NCBI RefSeq assembly: GCF_900106015.1
Contig: NZ_LT629797.1
Location: 5,270,001-5,334,000 of the forward strand
Source: Pseudomonas sihuiensis
GTDB taxonomy: Bacteria; Pseudomonadota; Gammaproteobacteria; Pseudomonadales; Pseudomonadaceae
DNA: 64,000 nucleotides
Direction: 5' to 3'
The notes beneath the pieces were generated by a model, which saw only the letters and a program-made list of their open reading frames with translations, was not told where the DNA came from and ran no database searches. This document shows, in pieces, positions 35,117 to 43,038 of the stretch. The position numbers were made by a program, and so were the translations under genes. How positions within the stretch are numbered: position 1 is the first letter of the stretch; the number at the start of each line of letters is the position of its first letter.

Positions 35117-35950
35117 ATGGCCACCATCGAATCCCTGCTCGACACCGCTGACCTGCCCGACTCGCCCACGCCACGGCTGGACGCCGAGCTGCTGCTGGCG
35201 GCCGCGCTGAACAAGCCGCGCAGTTACCTGCGTACCTGGCCGGAGCGCGAGCTGGATGACGAGCAACTGTCCCTGTTTCAGAACCACCTGCAACGCCGTC
35301 GCCAGGGCGAGCCGGTCGCTTATATCCTCGGTCATCAGGGCTTCTGGAGCCTCGATCTGGAAGTGGCGCCACATACCCTGATTCCTCGCCCTGACACCGA
35401 ACTGCTGGTGGAGACCGCCCTCGAGCTGCTGCCGGCCACGCCGTTGGCCGTACTCGACCTGGGCACCGGCACTGGTGCAATCGCCTTGGCTCTGGCCAGC
35501 GAACGTCCGACCTGGCAGGTGACCGGCGTGGATCGTGTCGAGGACGCCGTGGCCTTGGCCGAGCGCAATCGCCAGCGCCTGCAACTGGATAACGCAGCGT
35601 TCTTGCATAGCCATTGGTTCTCTGCCCTGAGCGGACAACGTTATGGCCTGATCCTGAGCAACCCGCCCTATATCCGCGCCGATGACCGCCACTTGAACGA
35701 AGGCGACGTGCGCTTCGAGCCGAGCAGCGCTCTGATCGCCGGCAGCGACGGTCTGGACGATATTCGTGCGATCATCCAGGCCGCGCCGCAGCACCTGCTG
35801 TCCGGTGGCTGGCTGCTGCTGGAGCATGGCTTCGATCAGGCCGAGGCCGTGCGCAGCTTGCTCAGCGAGGGCGGCTTCGTCGAGGTCAATAGCCGGCGTG
35901 ACCTGGGTGGTCATGAGCGCATCAGTTTGGGACGTTTCGACCGTGAGTGA
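35117..35950 (+). CDS. prmC: PrmC, release factor glutamine methyltransferase
   Basis: This 277-residue SAM enzyme methylates the GGQ glutamine of RF1 and RF2. The SAM site is LDLGTGTGAIALAL and the catalytic motif NPPY is at 182-185. The ATG at 35117 starts just after the repeat; a longer frame from 35048 would translate the repeat and is rejected. The stop overlaps moeB by 8 bp. Confidence 0.96.
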   Translation: MATIESLLDTADLPDSPTPRLDAELLLAAALNKPRSYLRTWPERELDDEQLSLFQNHLQRRRQGEPVAYILGHQGFWSLDLEVAPHTLIPRPDTELLVETALELLPATPLAVLDLGTGTGAIALALASERPTWQVTGVDRVEDAVALAERNRQRLQLDNAAFLHSHWFSALSGQRYGLILSNPPYIRADDRHLNEGDVRFEPSSALIAGSDGLDDIRAIIQAAPQHLLSGGWLLLEHGFDQAEAVRSLLSEGGFVEVNSRRDLGGHERISLGRFDRE

Positions 35951-36704
35951 TCAGATGCTGAGCGATGATGAGCTGCTGCGTTACAGCCGGCAGATCCTGC
36001 TGAAACAGATCGATGTGCAAGGCCAACTGCGGCTCAAACAGGGCCGTGTATTGATCGTCGGCATGGGCGGTCTGGGCTCGCCGGTGGCGCTGTATCTGGC
36101 GGCCGCTGGCGTCGGCGAGCTGCACCTGGCGGACTTCGATACGGTGGACCTGACCAACCTGCAGCGGCAGATCGCCCACGACACCGCCAGCATCGGTCAG
36201 GCCAAGGTGGATTCGGCCATGGCGCGGCTGGCGGCGATCAATCCGAATATCACGTTGGTGCCGCATCGCCAGGCGCTGGACGCCGACTCGCTGGCCGCCG
36301 CCGTGAGCGCCGTCGACCTAGTGCTGGACTGCTCGGACAATTTCTCCACCCGCGAAGCGGTCAATGCCGCCTGCGTCGCGGCGGGCAAGCCGCTGGTCTC
36401 CGGTGCGGCGATTCGCCTGGAAGGGCAGTTGTCGGTGTTCGATCCGCGCAACGCCGCCAGTCCCTGCTACCACTGCCTGTACGGCCACGGCAGCGAAGCC
36501 GAGCTGACCTGCAGCGAAGCCGGCGTGGTCGGTCCGCTGGTGGGGCTGGTCGGCAGCCTGCAAGCGCTGGAGGCGCTCAAGCTGCTGACCGGTTTCGGTG
36601 AGCCGCTGGTAGGCCGCCTGCTGCTGATCGATGCGCTGGGCACGCGCTTTCGCGAACTGCGGGTCAAGCGCGATCCGGTTTGCGAGGTGTGCGGTGGGCG
36701 CTAA
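35943..36704 (+). CDS. moeB: MoeB, molybdopterin-synthase adenylyltransferase
   Basis: The 253-residue ThiF/MoeB-type enzyme adenylates the C-terminal glycine of MoaD. The nucleotide loop is GMGGLG (40-45). The zinc cysteines are C175/C178 (CYHC) and C247/C250 (CEVC). The conserved Cys190 is in LTCSEAGVVGPL. The start is GTG at 35943, overlapping prmC. Its substrate MoaD is encoded at 11275. Confidence 0.94.
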   Translation: MSDQMLSDDELLRYSRQILLKQIDVQGQLRLKQGRVLIVGMGGLGSPVALYLAAAGVGELHLADFDTVDLTNLQRQIAHDTASIGQAKVDSAMARLAAINPNITLVPHRQALDADSLAAAVSAVDLVLDCSDNFSTREAVNAACVAAGKPLVSGAAIRLEGQLSVFDPRNAASPCYHCLYGHGSEAELTCSEAGVVGPLVGLVGSLQALEALKLLTGFGEPLVGRLLLIDALGTRFRELRVKRDPVCEVCGGR

Positions 36705-36737
36705 CGATAGGCTGCGTAGCCGTGGGGATGATTTGAA

Positions 36738-37529
36738 ATGAGTCAGTCGCAGGCGCCGATTGGCGTTTTCGACTCCGGCGTCGGCGGCCTGTCGGTGCTG
36801 CGCGAGATTCGCCAGTTGCTGCCGAACGAGTCGCTGCTTTACGTCGCTGACAGCGGCCACGTGCCTTACGGCGAGAAAAGCCCGGAATACATTCGCGAAC
36901 GCTGCGTGCTAATCACCGAGCACCTGCTGGCGCAGGGTGCCAAGGCCCTGGTGCTGGCCTGCAATACCGCCACGGCCGCAGCTGCCGCCGAGCTGCGCGA
37001 GCGTTATCCGGATTTGCCCATCGTCGGCATGGAGCCGGCGGTAAAACCGGCGGCGGCGGCGACCCGCAGTGGCGTGGTCGGTGTGCTGGCAACCACCGGT
37101 ACGCTCAAGAGCGCCAGGTTCGCTGCACTGCTCGATCGCTTCGCCAATGATGTGCGGGTGATCACCCAGCCCTGTCCGGGGTTGGTGGAATGCATCGAGG
37201 CCGGCGAGCTGCAGGCACCGGCCACGCGCGAACTGCTGCAAGGTTATGTGGCGCCGCTGTTGGCCGAGGGCTGTGACACGCTGATTCTCGGCTGCACCCA
37301 CTATCCCTTCCTACGTCCGCTGCTGGTCGAGCTGGTGCCACCTTCGGTGACCCTCATCGATACCGGCGCGGCAGTGGCGCGGCAGCTGCAGCGTTTGCTC
37401 ACTCAGCACGACATGCTGGCAACTGCGCCCACTCGGGCCACTCGCTACTGGAGCAGCGGAAACACTGCGCAACTTTGCCGAGTATTGCCGATTTTGTTGA
37501 GTGAAACGGCCGAAGTGCTTTCGATATAG
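36738..37529 (+). CDS. murI: MurI, glutamate racemase
   Basis: MurI provides D-glutamate for peptidoglycan. The 263-residue protein has [10 protein letters not shown] at the N-terminus and both catalytic cysteines, C75 in LACNTATA and C186 in LGCTHYP. It follows moeB by 33 bp and probably ends the hemA operon. Confidence 0.97.
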   Translation: MSQSQAPIGVFDSGVGGLSVLREIRQLLPNESLLYVADSGHVPYGEKSPEYIRERCVLITEHLLAQGAKALVLACNTATAAAAAELRERYPDLPIVGMEPAVKPAAAATRSGVVGVLATTGTLKSARFAALLDRFANDVRVITQPCPGLVECIEAGELQAPATRELLQGYVAPLLAEGCDTLILGCTHYPFLRPLLVELVPPSVTLIDTGAAVARQLQRLLTQHDMLATAPTRATRYWSSGNTAQLCRVLPILLSETAEVLSI

Positions 37530-37625
37530 TGAATTTTTTTCGGTTTGGGCTTTCTCTGATATCGAATACTTCTATATTTTTGTAACGAGCCTGATAAAAA
37601 CTTCCCGCTATACAAGGAATGACTC

Positions 37626-38141
37626 ATGAAGAAGTTATATGCCTTTGCCGCAGCTACGGCCCTGACGTTTGGAACCATGGGTGCTGCGCAGGCTGCGGAC
37701 GTAACCGCGGCTATTGGTCAGAGTGGCGACTCCACCATGGTTTATCGCTTGGGCGCGCAGTGGGACTGGAACCACAGCTGGCTGGAGAGCAGCTATGGAC
37801 GTCTGACTGGTTACTGGGACCTCGGTTACACCTACTGGGATGGCGACGACACGGCGAGTAACCACAGCGTTTCTTTCGCGCCGGTATTCGTTTACGAGTT
37901 CGCCGGGCAGAACGTGCGTCCATACATCGAAGCCGGCATCGGCGTTGCGGCGTTCTCCAGCACCGAGCTGGAGAGCAACGATCTGGGCTCGTCGTTTCAG
38001 TTCGAAGACCGTATCGGCGTCGGCCTGCGTTTCGCGGGACAGGAGATTGGTCTGCGTGCCATTCACTATTCCAACGCGGGCCTGAAGAACCCCAATGACG
38101 GCGCGGAAGCCTACACCGTGCATTACCGCATGAGCTTCTGA
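37626..38141 (+). CDS. pagL: PagL-family lipid A 3-O-deacylase
   Basis: The 171-residue outer-membrane protein has a signal peptide (MGAAQA) and a beta-barrel with terminal Phe. The PagL catalytic segment is IHYSNAGLKNPNDG: His147, Ser149, with Glu161 as third member by comparison with P. aeruginosa PagL. PagL removes the 3-position acyl chain of lipid A and so alters LPS recognition and polymyxin resistance. The 96-bp gap from murI is AT-rich and may hold its own promoter. Confidence 0.9.
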   Translation: MKKLYAFAAATALTFGTMGAAQAADVTAAIGQSGDSTMVYRLGAQWDWNHSWLESSYGRLTGYWDLGYTYWDGDDTASNHSVSFAPVFVYEFAGQNVRPYIEAGIGVAAFSSTELESNDLGSSFQFEDRIGVGLRFAGQEIGLRAIHYSNAGLKNPNDGAEAYTVHYRMSF

Positions 38142-38145
38142 ATAA

Positions 38146-38172
38146 AAAGACCGGGCAAGCCCCGGTCTTTTT
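38146..38172 (+). terminator. Terminator of pagL
   Basis: AAAGACCGGG and CCCGGTCTTT arms around a 5-nt loop are followed by a T-run, 4 bp after the pagL stop. The A-run on the other side may also serve the convergent YkgJ-type gene. Confidence 0.9.
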
Positions 38173-38204
38173 CATTGTGCCTCTGGCCTGCGCGGCGCGC
38201 TCCG

Positions 38205-38516
38205 CTAGCGATAGGCCTGAGCGATGCCCCGGCGCTCTTCCAGGCATTCGGCCGCACCCAGCTCGAACTCCCGGCAGATCAGTGGGCGCACCTCGTAGAT
38301 GGTGCAGCGCATGCTGTTGCGGTCCAGCGCTGCGCACCAGTTGTCGTCCAGGCGACGCATCACTTCGCTGCCCCACTGGTCGGTATCGATGAAGCGTTGC
38401 GGCACGCCTTCATCGCCGAACAGCATGACTTCCAGCTGGCAGCAGCAAGCCGCGCAGGTGCTGCAACTGATCTCGGGCTCGGTTGGCAGTTGGGTATGGG
38501 GGATGGTCTGGCTCAT
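38205..38516 (-). CDS. YkgJ-type zinc/iron-chelating cysteine-cluster protein
   Basis: The 103-residue protein carries the UPF0153/YkgJ cysteine pattern: CSTCAACCCQLEV near the N-terminus, then C in NWCAAL, CTIYEVRPLICREF and ECLEER. These cysteines are thought to bind a metal. The cellular role is not established. It converges with pagL. Confidence 0.88.
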   Translation of the reverse strand: MSQTIPHTQLPTEPEISCSTCAACCCQLEVMLFGDEGVPQRFIDTDQWGSEVMRRLDDNWCAALDRNSMRCTIYEVRPLICREFELGAAECLEERRGIAQAYR

Positions 38517-38614
38517 GGCGCGGCAGTGTACGCCATGCAGTGGATACGCGGGGCTTGGGCTGACAGGGTGCAGCGGACAGTGCCGTCAGTTCAGCAGGCC
38601 GCAAGCCGCTTTTC

Positions 38615-38687
38615 GTAGGAGCCCCGCCCCGGGGCGAAGCTTTTCGAACCCGAGCCGAAGCGGTTCGCGGCGGGGCGCCGCTCCTAC
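38615..38687. repeat. REPIN, CCCCGCCCCGGGG class, copy 1
   Basis: GTAGGAGCCCCGCCCCGGGG...CGGGGCGCCGCTCCTAC. The second, nearly identical copy starts at 38711. Confidence 0.85.
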
Positions 38688-38710
38688 ACATGCGGGCATT
38701 TGTGCTTTTT

Positions 38711-38783
38711 GTAGGAGCCCCGCCCCGGGGCGAAGCTTTTCGAACCCGAGCCGAAGTGGTTTGCGGCGAGGCGCCGCTCCTAC
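38711..38783. repeat. REPIN, CCCCGCCCCGGGG class, copy 2
   Basis: It has the same 73-bp length and direction as copy 1, with about three differences and a 23-bp gap between them. The only other content of the 38517-38795 gap is short non-coding sequence. Confidence 0.85.
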
Positions 38784-38795
38784 GGAGGCTATCGG

Positions 38796-39323
38796 CTAGG
38801 CCGAGCGGCGGCTGCGCAGGCTCTGCTCGTATTGCGCACGATAGAGTTTGGCGAAGCCGTGCAGCACCGGCATCACCATGGGCCAGACCAGCGCCAGAAT
38901 GGCCAGGGTTGGCCAGGTACCCAGTGGCAGGGTGACGCCGGCAATCTTGGCGCCGCCGTAGTAGGACAGCGGTGCCGCAACCGCGCCGAGCAGGCTGGCT
39001 CGCCACCAGGGCTGGGCAGTCCAGGCCAGACAGTGATTGAGCGTGCTGGCCAGCAACAGCCAGAGCAAGGCCAGCCACAGGGGGATCAGCTGGCGCTCCT
39101 CGCCGAAATCGAACACGCCGAGGTTGAGCAGAAAACTGTCCAGTGCACTGCCGGCAAGAAACACGCTGAGCAGCAGTTTGCCTTCGGCCGCCCAACTGCT
39201 GACCCACAGCAGGTGCACGCCAATGATCACTGCCACCACCAGCAGCCAGGGGCTGTCGCCAGCAAAGACGCAGACCAGCCAGCCGAGTTGGAACAGGAGG
39301 GCATTGGCGATCAGCTTAGGCAT
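38796..39323 (-). CDS. DUF2878 membrane protein, last gene of the light-type operon
   Basis: The 175-residue protein has about five apolar helices (LIANALLFQLGWLVCVFAG, LLVVAVIIGVHLLWVSSW, LIPLWLALLWLLLASTL) and matches the DUF2878 family as I remember it. Its function is unknown. The start overlaps the cfa-like stop by 8 bp, so it is translationally coupled as the ninth gene of the run that begins at 48929. Confidence 0.85.
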   Translation of the reverse strand: MPKLIANALLFQLGWLVCVFAGDSPWLLVVAVIIGVHLLWVSSWAAEGKLLLSVFLAGSALDSFLLNLGVFDFGEERQLIPLWLALLWLLLASTLNHCLAWTAQPWWRASLLGAVAAPLSYYGGAKIAGVTLPLGTWPTLAILALVWPMVMPVLHGFAKLYRAQYEQSLRSRRSA

Positions 39324-40590
39324 CGAAGTTTCCTAACAGAGGCGCAGGGCGTGCGGCCGGTTTGGCCAGCAGCAATTGCGCGGTGCCAATGGTGCGTTCG
39401 AGGAAGCCGCCTTCGCAATAGCAGAGGTAGAACTCCCACAGGCGATAGAAGTAATCGTCGTAGCCCAACTGCTCCAGGCGCTGCCGCGCGTGACGCAGGT
39501 TGTCGTGCCACAGGCGCAGGGTACGCGCGTAGTGCAGGCCGAAATCTTCCATGTGATGCAGGTTGAAGTCGGTATGCCGGGTGACCACGTCGAGCATCTT
39601 CTGCACCGAGGGCAGGGCGCCGCCGGGGAAGATGTAGCGCTGGATGAAGTCCACCGACTTGCAGGCCTGCTCGTAGCGTTGGTCGCGGATGGTGATGGCC
39701 TGCAGCAGCATCAGCCCGTCGGGCTTGAGCAGGCGCGCGCACTGCTCGAAATAGGTGGGCAGGAAGCGATGGCCGACGGCTTCGATCATCTCGATGGAGA
39801 CCAGCTTGTCGTACTGGCCATCGAGGTCGCGGTAGTCCTCCAGCAGCAGGGTGACGCGATCCTCCAGGCCCAGCTCGCGAATGCGTCGCTCGGTGTGGGC
39901 GTGCTGCTCGCGCGACAAGGTGGTGGTGGTCACCCGGCAGCCGTAATGAGTAGCGGCGTAGATGGCCATGCTGCCCCAGCCGGTACCGATCTCCAGCAAG
40001 TGGTCCGTAGGCTGCAGTGCAAGTTTCTGGCAGATGCGCTGGAGCTTGTTGAGCTGCGCCTGTTCCAGGCTGTCGTCCTCGTTCGCGAACATGGCTGCCG
40101 AATACATCATGGTAGGGTCGAGGAATTGTTCGAACAGGTCATTGCCCAGGTCGTAGTGCGCGGCGATATTGCGGCGCGAGCCCTTGCGGGTGTTGCGATT
40201 GAGCCAGTGCAGGCCCTGGATCAGCGGCCTGCCGAGGCGCGCCAGGCCGCCTTCCATGGCGTCCAGCACGTCGAGGTTGGCGACGAAGATGCGGATCACC
40301 GCCGTCAGGTCCGGCGTGCTCCAGTAGCCATGTATGTAGGCCTCACCCGAGCCGATCGAGCCATTGCCCGCCACCAGACCCCAGACCGCAGGGTCATGCA
40401 CGGTGATTTCGGCGCGCAGATGAGCCTGGGGGTTACCGAAGTGCAGGCTGTCACCCGCCTCGTGGATCACCAGCAGGCCGTGGTGCAGGCTCTGCAACTG
40501 GCGTATCACGGCGCGCCGCAACAGACCGGCGCCAATGCCGTTGCCACTGCGTACCAGACTTCTGGTGGGATTCAGGCTAGAGCTCTTCAT
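39316..40590 (-). CDS. Cyclopropane-fatty-acid-synthase-like SAM methyltransferase
   Basis: The 424-residue Cfa-family enzyme has the SAM motif LLEIGTGWGSMAIYA, EMIEAVGHRF, and IQRYIFPGGALPS. Classic Cfa methylates unsaturated membrane lipids. In this conserved cluster with an FAD amine oxidase and DUF1365, relatives have been linked to modified (for example methylated or furan) fatty acids made under singlet-oxygen or light stress, so a non-classical product is possible. It overlaps the DUF1365 stop by 14 bp. Expression may be reduced by the IS insertion upstream. Confidence 0.88.
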   Translation of the reverse strand: MKSSSLNPTRSLVRSGNGIGAGLLRRAVIRQLQSLHHGLLVIHEAGDSLHFGNPQAHLRAEITVHDPAVWGLVAGNGSIGSGEAYIHGYWSTPDLTAVIRIFVANLDVLDAMEGGLARLGRPLIQGLHWLNRNTRKGSRRNIAAHYDLGNDLFEQFLDPTMMYSAAMFANEDDSLEQAQLNKLQRICQKLALQPTDHLLEIGTGWGSMAIYAATHYGCRVTTTTLSREQHAHTERRIRELGLEDRVTLLLEDYRDLDGQYDKLVSIEMIEAVGHRFLPTYFEQCARLLKPDGLMLLQAITIRDQRYEQACKSVDFIQRYIFPGGALPSVQKMLDVVTRHTDFNLHHMEDFGLHYARTLRLWHDNLRHARQRLEQLGYDDYFYRLWEFYLCYCEGGFLERTIGTAQLLLAKPAARPAPLLGNFDA

Positions 40591-41233
40591 GGTGCATGTC
40601 CTTCACTTGCGGGCGGGCGACACGGAAGCTGCCTTCCGCGGGCTTGTGGTCGAAAATCGGGATGCGCTTGAACAGCAGGCGCATCGCCTGCCAGTAGATG
40701 GCGGCCAGGGTTTTGCCGGTCATCCAGGGGAAACTGAGCAGATAGCGGTGCAGGCTGGCGCGGTTGAGGCCTTCGCGGTGCAGGCTGAGGCTGGCATCGA
40801 ACATCTTGGTATCGGCTTGCCAGTCGGCCATGTGCACGCCAAGGCGTTCGCCGACGGCGCTGAAACTCATGCGGTATTCCAGCTCGCGCGGCAGGAAAGG
40901 CGAGACGTGAAAGGCCTTGTCCACGCTGACTTGATGGCGGCCTTCACCCTCTGCCGGCAGCACGTAGTGATAACGCTCACGCCACGGCGTATTGCTGACT
41001 TCACAGAGAATCGCCATCAGTCGCTGGTCGGCGTCATGGCAGTAGAAGATGCTCACTGGATTGAAGGCCAGGCCCCAGCTGCGCGGCTGCGTCAGCACGC
41101 AGATGCGACCTTGCGGGCGTGTGCCCAGTGCCTGCTCCACGCGATCGCGCACCGCCTCATGCAGTGCCACGCCCTGGCGGGTGGACTCGGGTAGGTAGTC
41201 GCTCTCGCGAAAGGCGAATGGCGCCCAGCGGCC
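40577..41233 (-). pseudogene. DUF1365 protein, C-terminal part, cut off by IS
   Basis: The 3' part of a DUF1365 gene encodes RWAPFAFRESDYLPESTRQG, then VEQALGTRPQGRICVLTQPR, WGLAFNPVSIFYCHD and the end KDMHHEEL. The start and first ~50 codons are at 42891-43038, on the other side of the IS. Deleting the IS plus one copy of GGCC rejoins the frame exactly (LAGSG-RWAPFAF). An internal restart at 41170 (GTG) could give a truncated protein. Confidence 0.9.
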
Positions 41234-42890
41234 CAGAGTGTGTAAAAACTCTTTCTTATCGTGCGTGCTTCAGCCCATTGCTCCTGGGCGTGGCGACTTC
41301 CCGATTATTTACCAGGATCAGCGCCGGTAACGCTTCAGAGCGCGTATGAAGCGCTTTGGCACCTCTTTGGGGCAGTAAAAGCCGGGCTTTTACGCCGCCA
41401 TCGCCTTCAACAAGCCTTCGGTGCCGATGATTTTCATCACCCGCTTCAAGTTATAGGCGAGCACATTCAAGCTCATTTCTGCGCTCACCCCGTTCAGTTT
41501 TCGAGTCAGGAAGTGCGTTGCCCCCATCCATTGTTTGAGCGTCCCGAATGGATGCTCAACAGTCCGCTTTCGAACCCGCATCATCTCCGGTGCTTGGTTC
41601 AGCCGGCGTTGCATTTCCTCCAGCACAGCTTCATGTTCCCAGCGCCTTACTCGACGATTTGTGCTTGGCGTGCACTGGGTTTTCAGCGTGCAACTCTGGC
41701 ACTTTGAACTCCAGTAGCAGTGCATATTCATGCCTTTCTCAACGCTGGAGAATCGCCAGATCAGTGCCTCTCCCGCCGGGCAGGTGTATTCGTTTTTCGT
41801 CGAGTCATACACGAAGGCATCTTTGTTGAATCGGCCATCAGCCTTGGCGCTTGAAGTCATTGGCTTAGGCACGTAGGCCGTGATGTTTGCGTCGTGACAG
41901 GCAAGGATTTCTTCACCCTTGAAGTAGCCTCGGTCAGCCACCACGGACAGCGTTTCTGCGCCGACAGCTTCACGAGCCTGCTTCGCCATTGAACTGAGTT
42001 GGTCACGGTCTGAACCGCTGTTGGTGACCTCATGAGCAACTATTAAATGGTGCTGCGTATCGACAGCCGTCTGCACGTTGTAGCCAACGATACCGCTGCC
42101 GCGCGTCATCATCGAACGGGCATCCGGGTCGGTCAGCGAAACCTGTTTGTCAGGGGAATCGTTGAGCTGAGTTTCGATCCCCTCAAGCTCTTTCATCTGC
42201 GATTTGAGCTTGGCGATTTTATCTTCCAGGCTGGCAATGTCTGGCGCGGAGGCGCTAGGAATCTGTCGATCAGCCGCATCGAGCGCAGCCAAATAACGGC
42301 TGATGCTCGCCTCGATTTCTTCCATGCGCCGCTTCAGTTTGGCGCTGGTGAAATTGCGGTCACGGTTGTTCACTGCCTTGAATTTGCTGCCGTCGATGGC
42401 AACCAGGTTTTCGTCAAACAACCCCAACTGCTGGCAGAGCAAAACGAACTGGCGGCAGACGCCGCGAATGGCCTTGCTGTTGTCTTTTCGGAAGTTGGCG
42501 ATGGTCTTGAAATCGGGCGTCAAGCGCCCGGTCAGCCACATCAGTTCAACGTTGCGCTGAGCTTCTCGCTCAAGACGGCGACTCGATTGGATGCGGTTCA
42601 GGTAGCCGTAGATATAGATCTTTAGCAGGACAGCGGGATGGTAAGCAGGTCTGCCGGTTTCGGCTGGAATGACGCCATCAAAACCTAGCTTGGCCAAGTC
42701 GAGTTCATCGACGAAAACGTCAACCACCCGAACCGGATTGGTATCGCTGACGTAGTCGTCGAGGCTTTCGGGAAGTAAGGTGCTTTGACCTCGGTGTTCA
42801 CCCTGGATAAACCGTTTCATGGGCATCCCTTGCGATGAGACTCTTGGAAATTATAGCAAGGGTTTACCGGGGGCGTTTTTACACACTCTG
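41234..42890 (-). mobile_element. IS1182-family insertion sequence, 1657 bp
   Basis: The element is bounded by perfect 16-bp terminal inverted repeats, CAGAGTGTGTAAAAAC at each end read inward. It has a 4-bp target duplication GGCC (41230-41233 and 42891-42894). It carries one transposase gene. Removing it restores the DUF1365 reading frame, so insertion was simple and is probably recent. Confidence 0.95.
41390..42826 (-). CDS. IS1182-family transposase
   Basis: The 478-residue DDE transposase has an N-terminal DUF772 domain (YHPAVLLKIYIYGYLNRIQS), central catalytic Asp in LVAIDGSKFKAVNNR, VVADRGYFKGEEI, and a C-terminal DDE_Tnp_1 part with RTVEHPFGTLKQWMG. The frame is intact, so the element may still move. 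The ATG at 42826 lies 64 bp inside the right end. Confidence 0.95.
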   Translation of the reverse strand: MPMKRFIQGEHRGQSTLLPESLDDYVSDTNPVRVVDVFVDELDLAKLGFDGVIPAETGRPAYHPAVLLKIYIYGYLNRIQSSRRLEREAQRNVELMWLTGRLTPDFKTIANFRKDNSKAIRGVCRQFVLLCQQLGLFDENLVAIDGSKFKAVNNRDRNFTSAKLKRRMEEIEASISRYLAALDAADRQIPSASAPDIASLEDKIAKLKSQMKELEGIETQLNDSPDKQVSLTDPDARSMMTRGSGIVGYNVQTAVDTQHHLIVAHEVTNSGSDRDQLSSMAKQAREAVGAETLSVVADRGYFKGEEILACHDANITAYVPKPMTSSAKADGRFNKDAFVYDSTKNEYTCPAGEALIWRFSSVEKGMNMHCYWSSKCQSCTLKTQCTPSTNRRVRRWEHEAVLEEMQRRLNQAPEMMRVRKRTVEHPFGTLKQWMGATHFLTRKLNGVSAEMSLNVLAYNLKRVMKIIGTEGLLKAMAA

Positions 42891-43038
42891 GGCCGGAACC
42901 GGCCAGCTTTGACAGGGCGAACAGCTGCGCCTGCTCACTCAGGTCGAGGTACAGCAGACCCATGCGATAGCGAAAGGCATGGGCGCGCGGGGCGAAGCGG
43001 CGATGCTGCACCCAGCCGCTGTACAGGGCGCTGTGCAT
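42891..43038 (-). pseudogene. DUF1365 protein, N-terminal part
   Basis: This part encodes MHSALYSGWVQHRRFAPRAH, then FRYRMGLLYLDL and ends LAGSG at the IS junction. The ATG at 43038 overlaps the FAD-oxidase stop by one base (TGATG). HxRFxPRxHxFRYR is the usual start of DUF1365 proteins. Confidence 0.9.
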
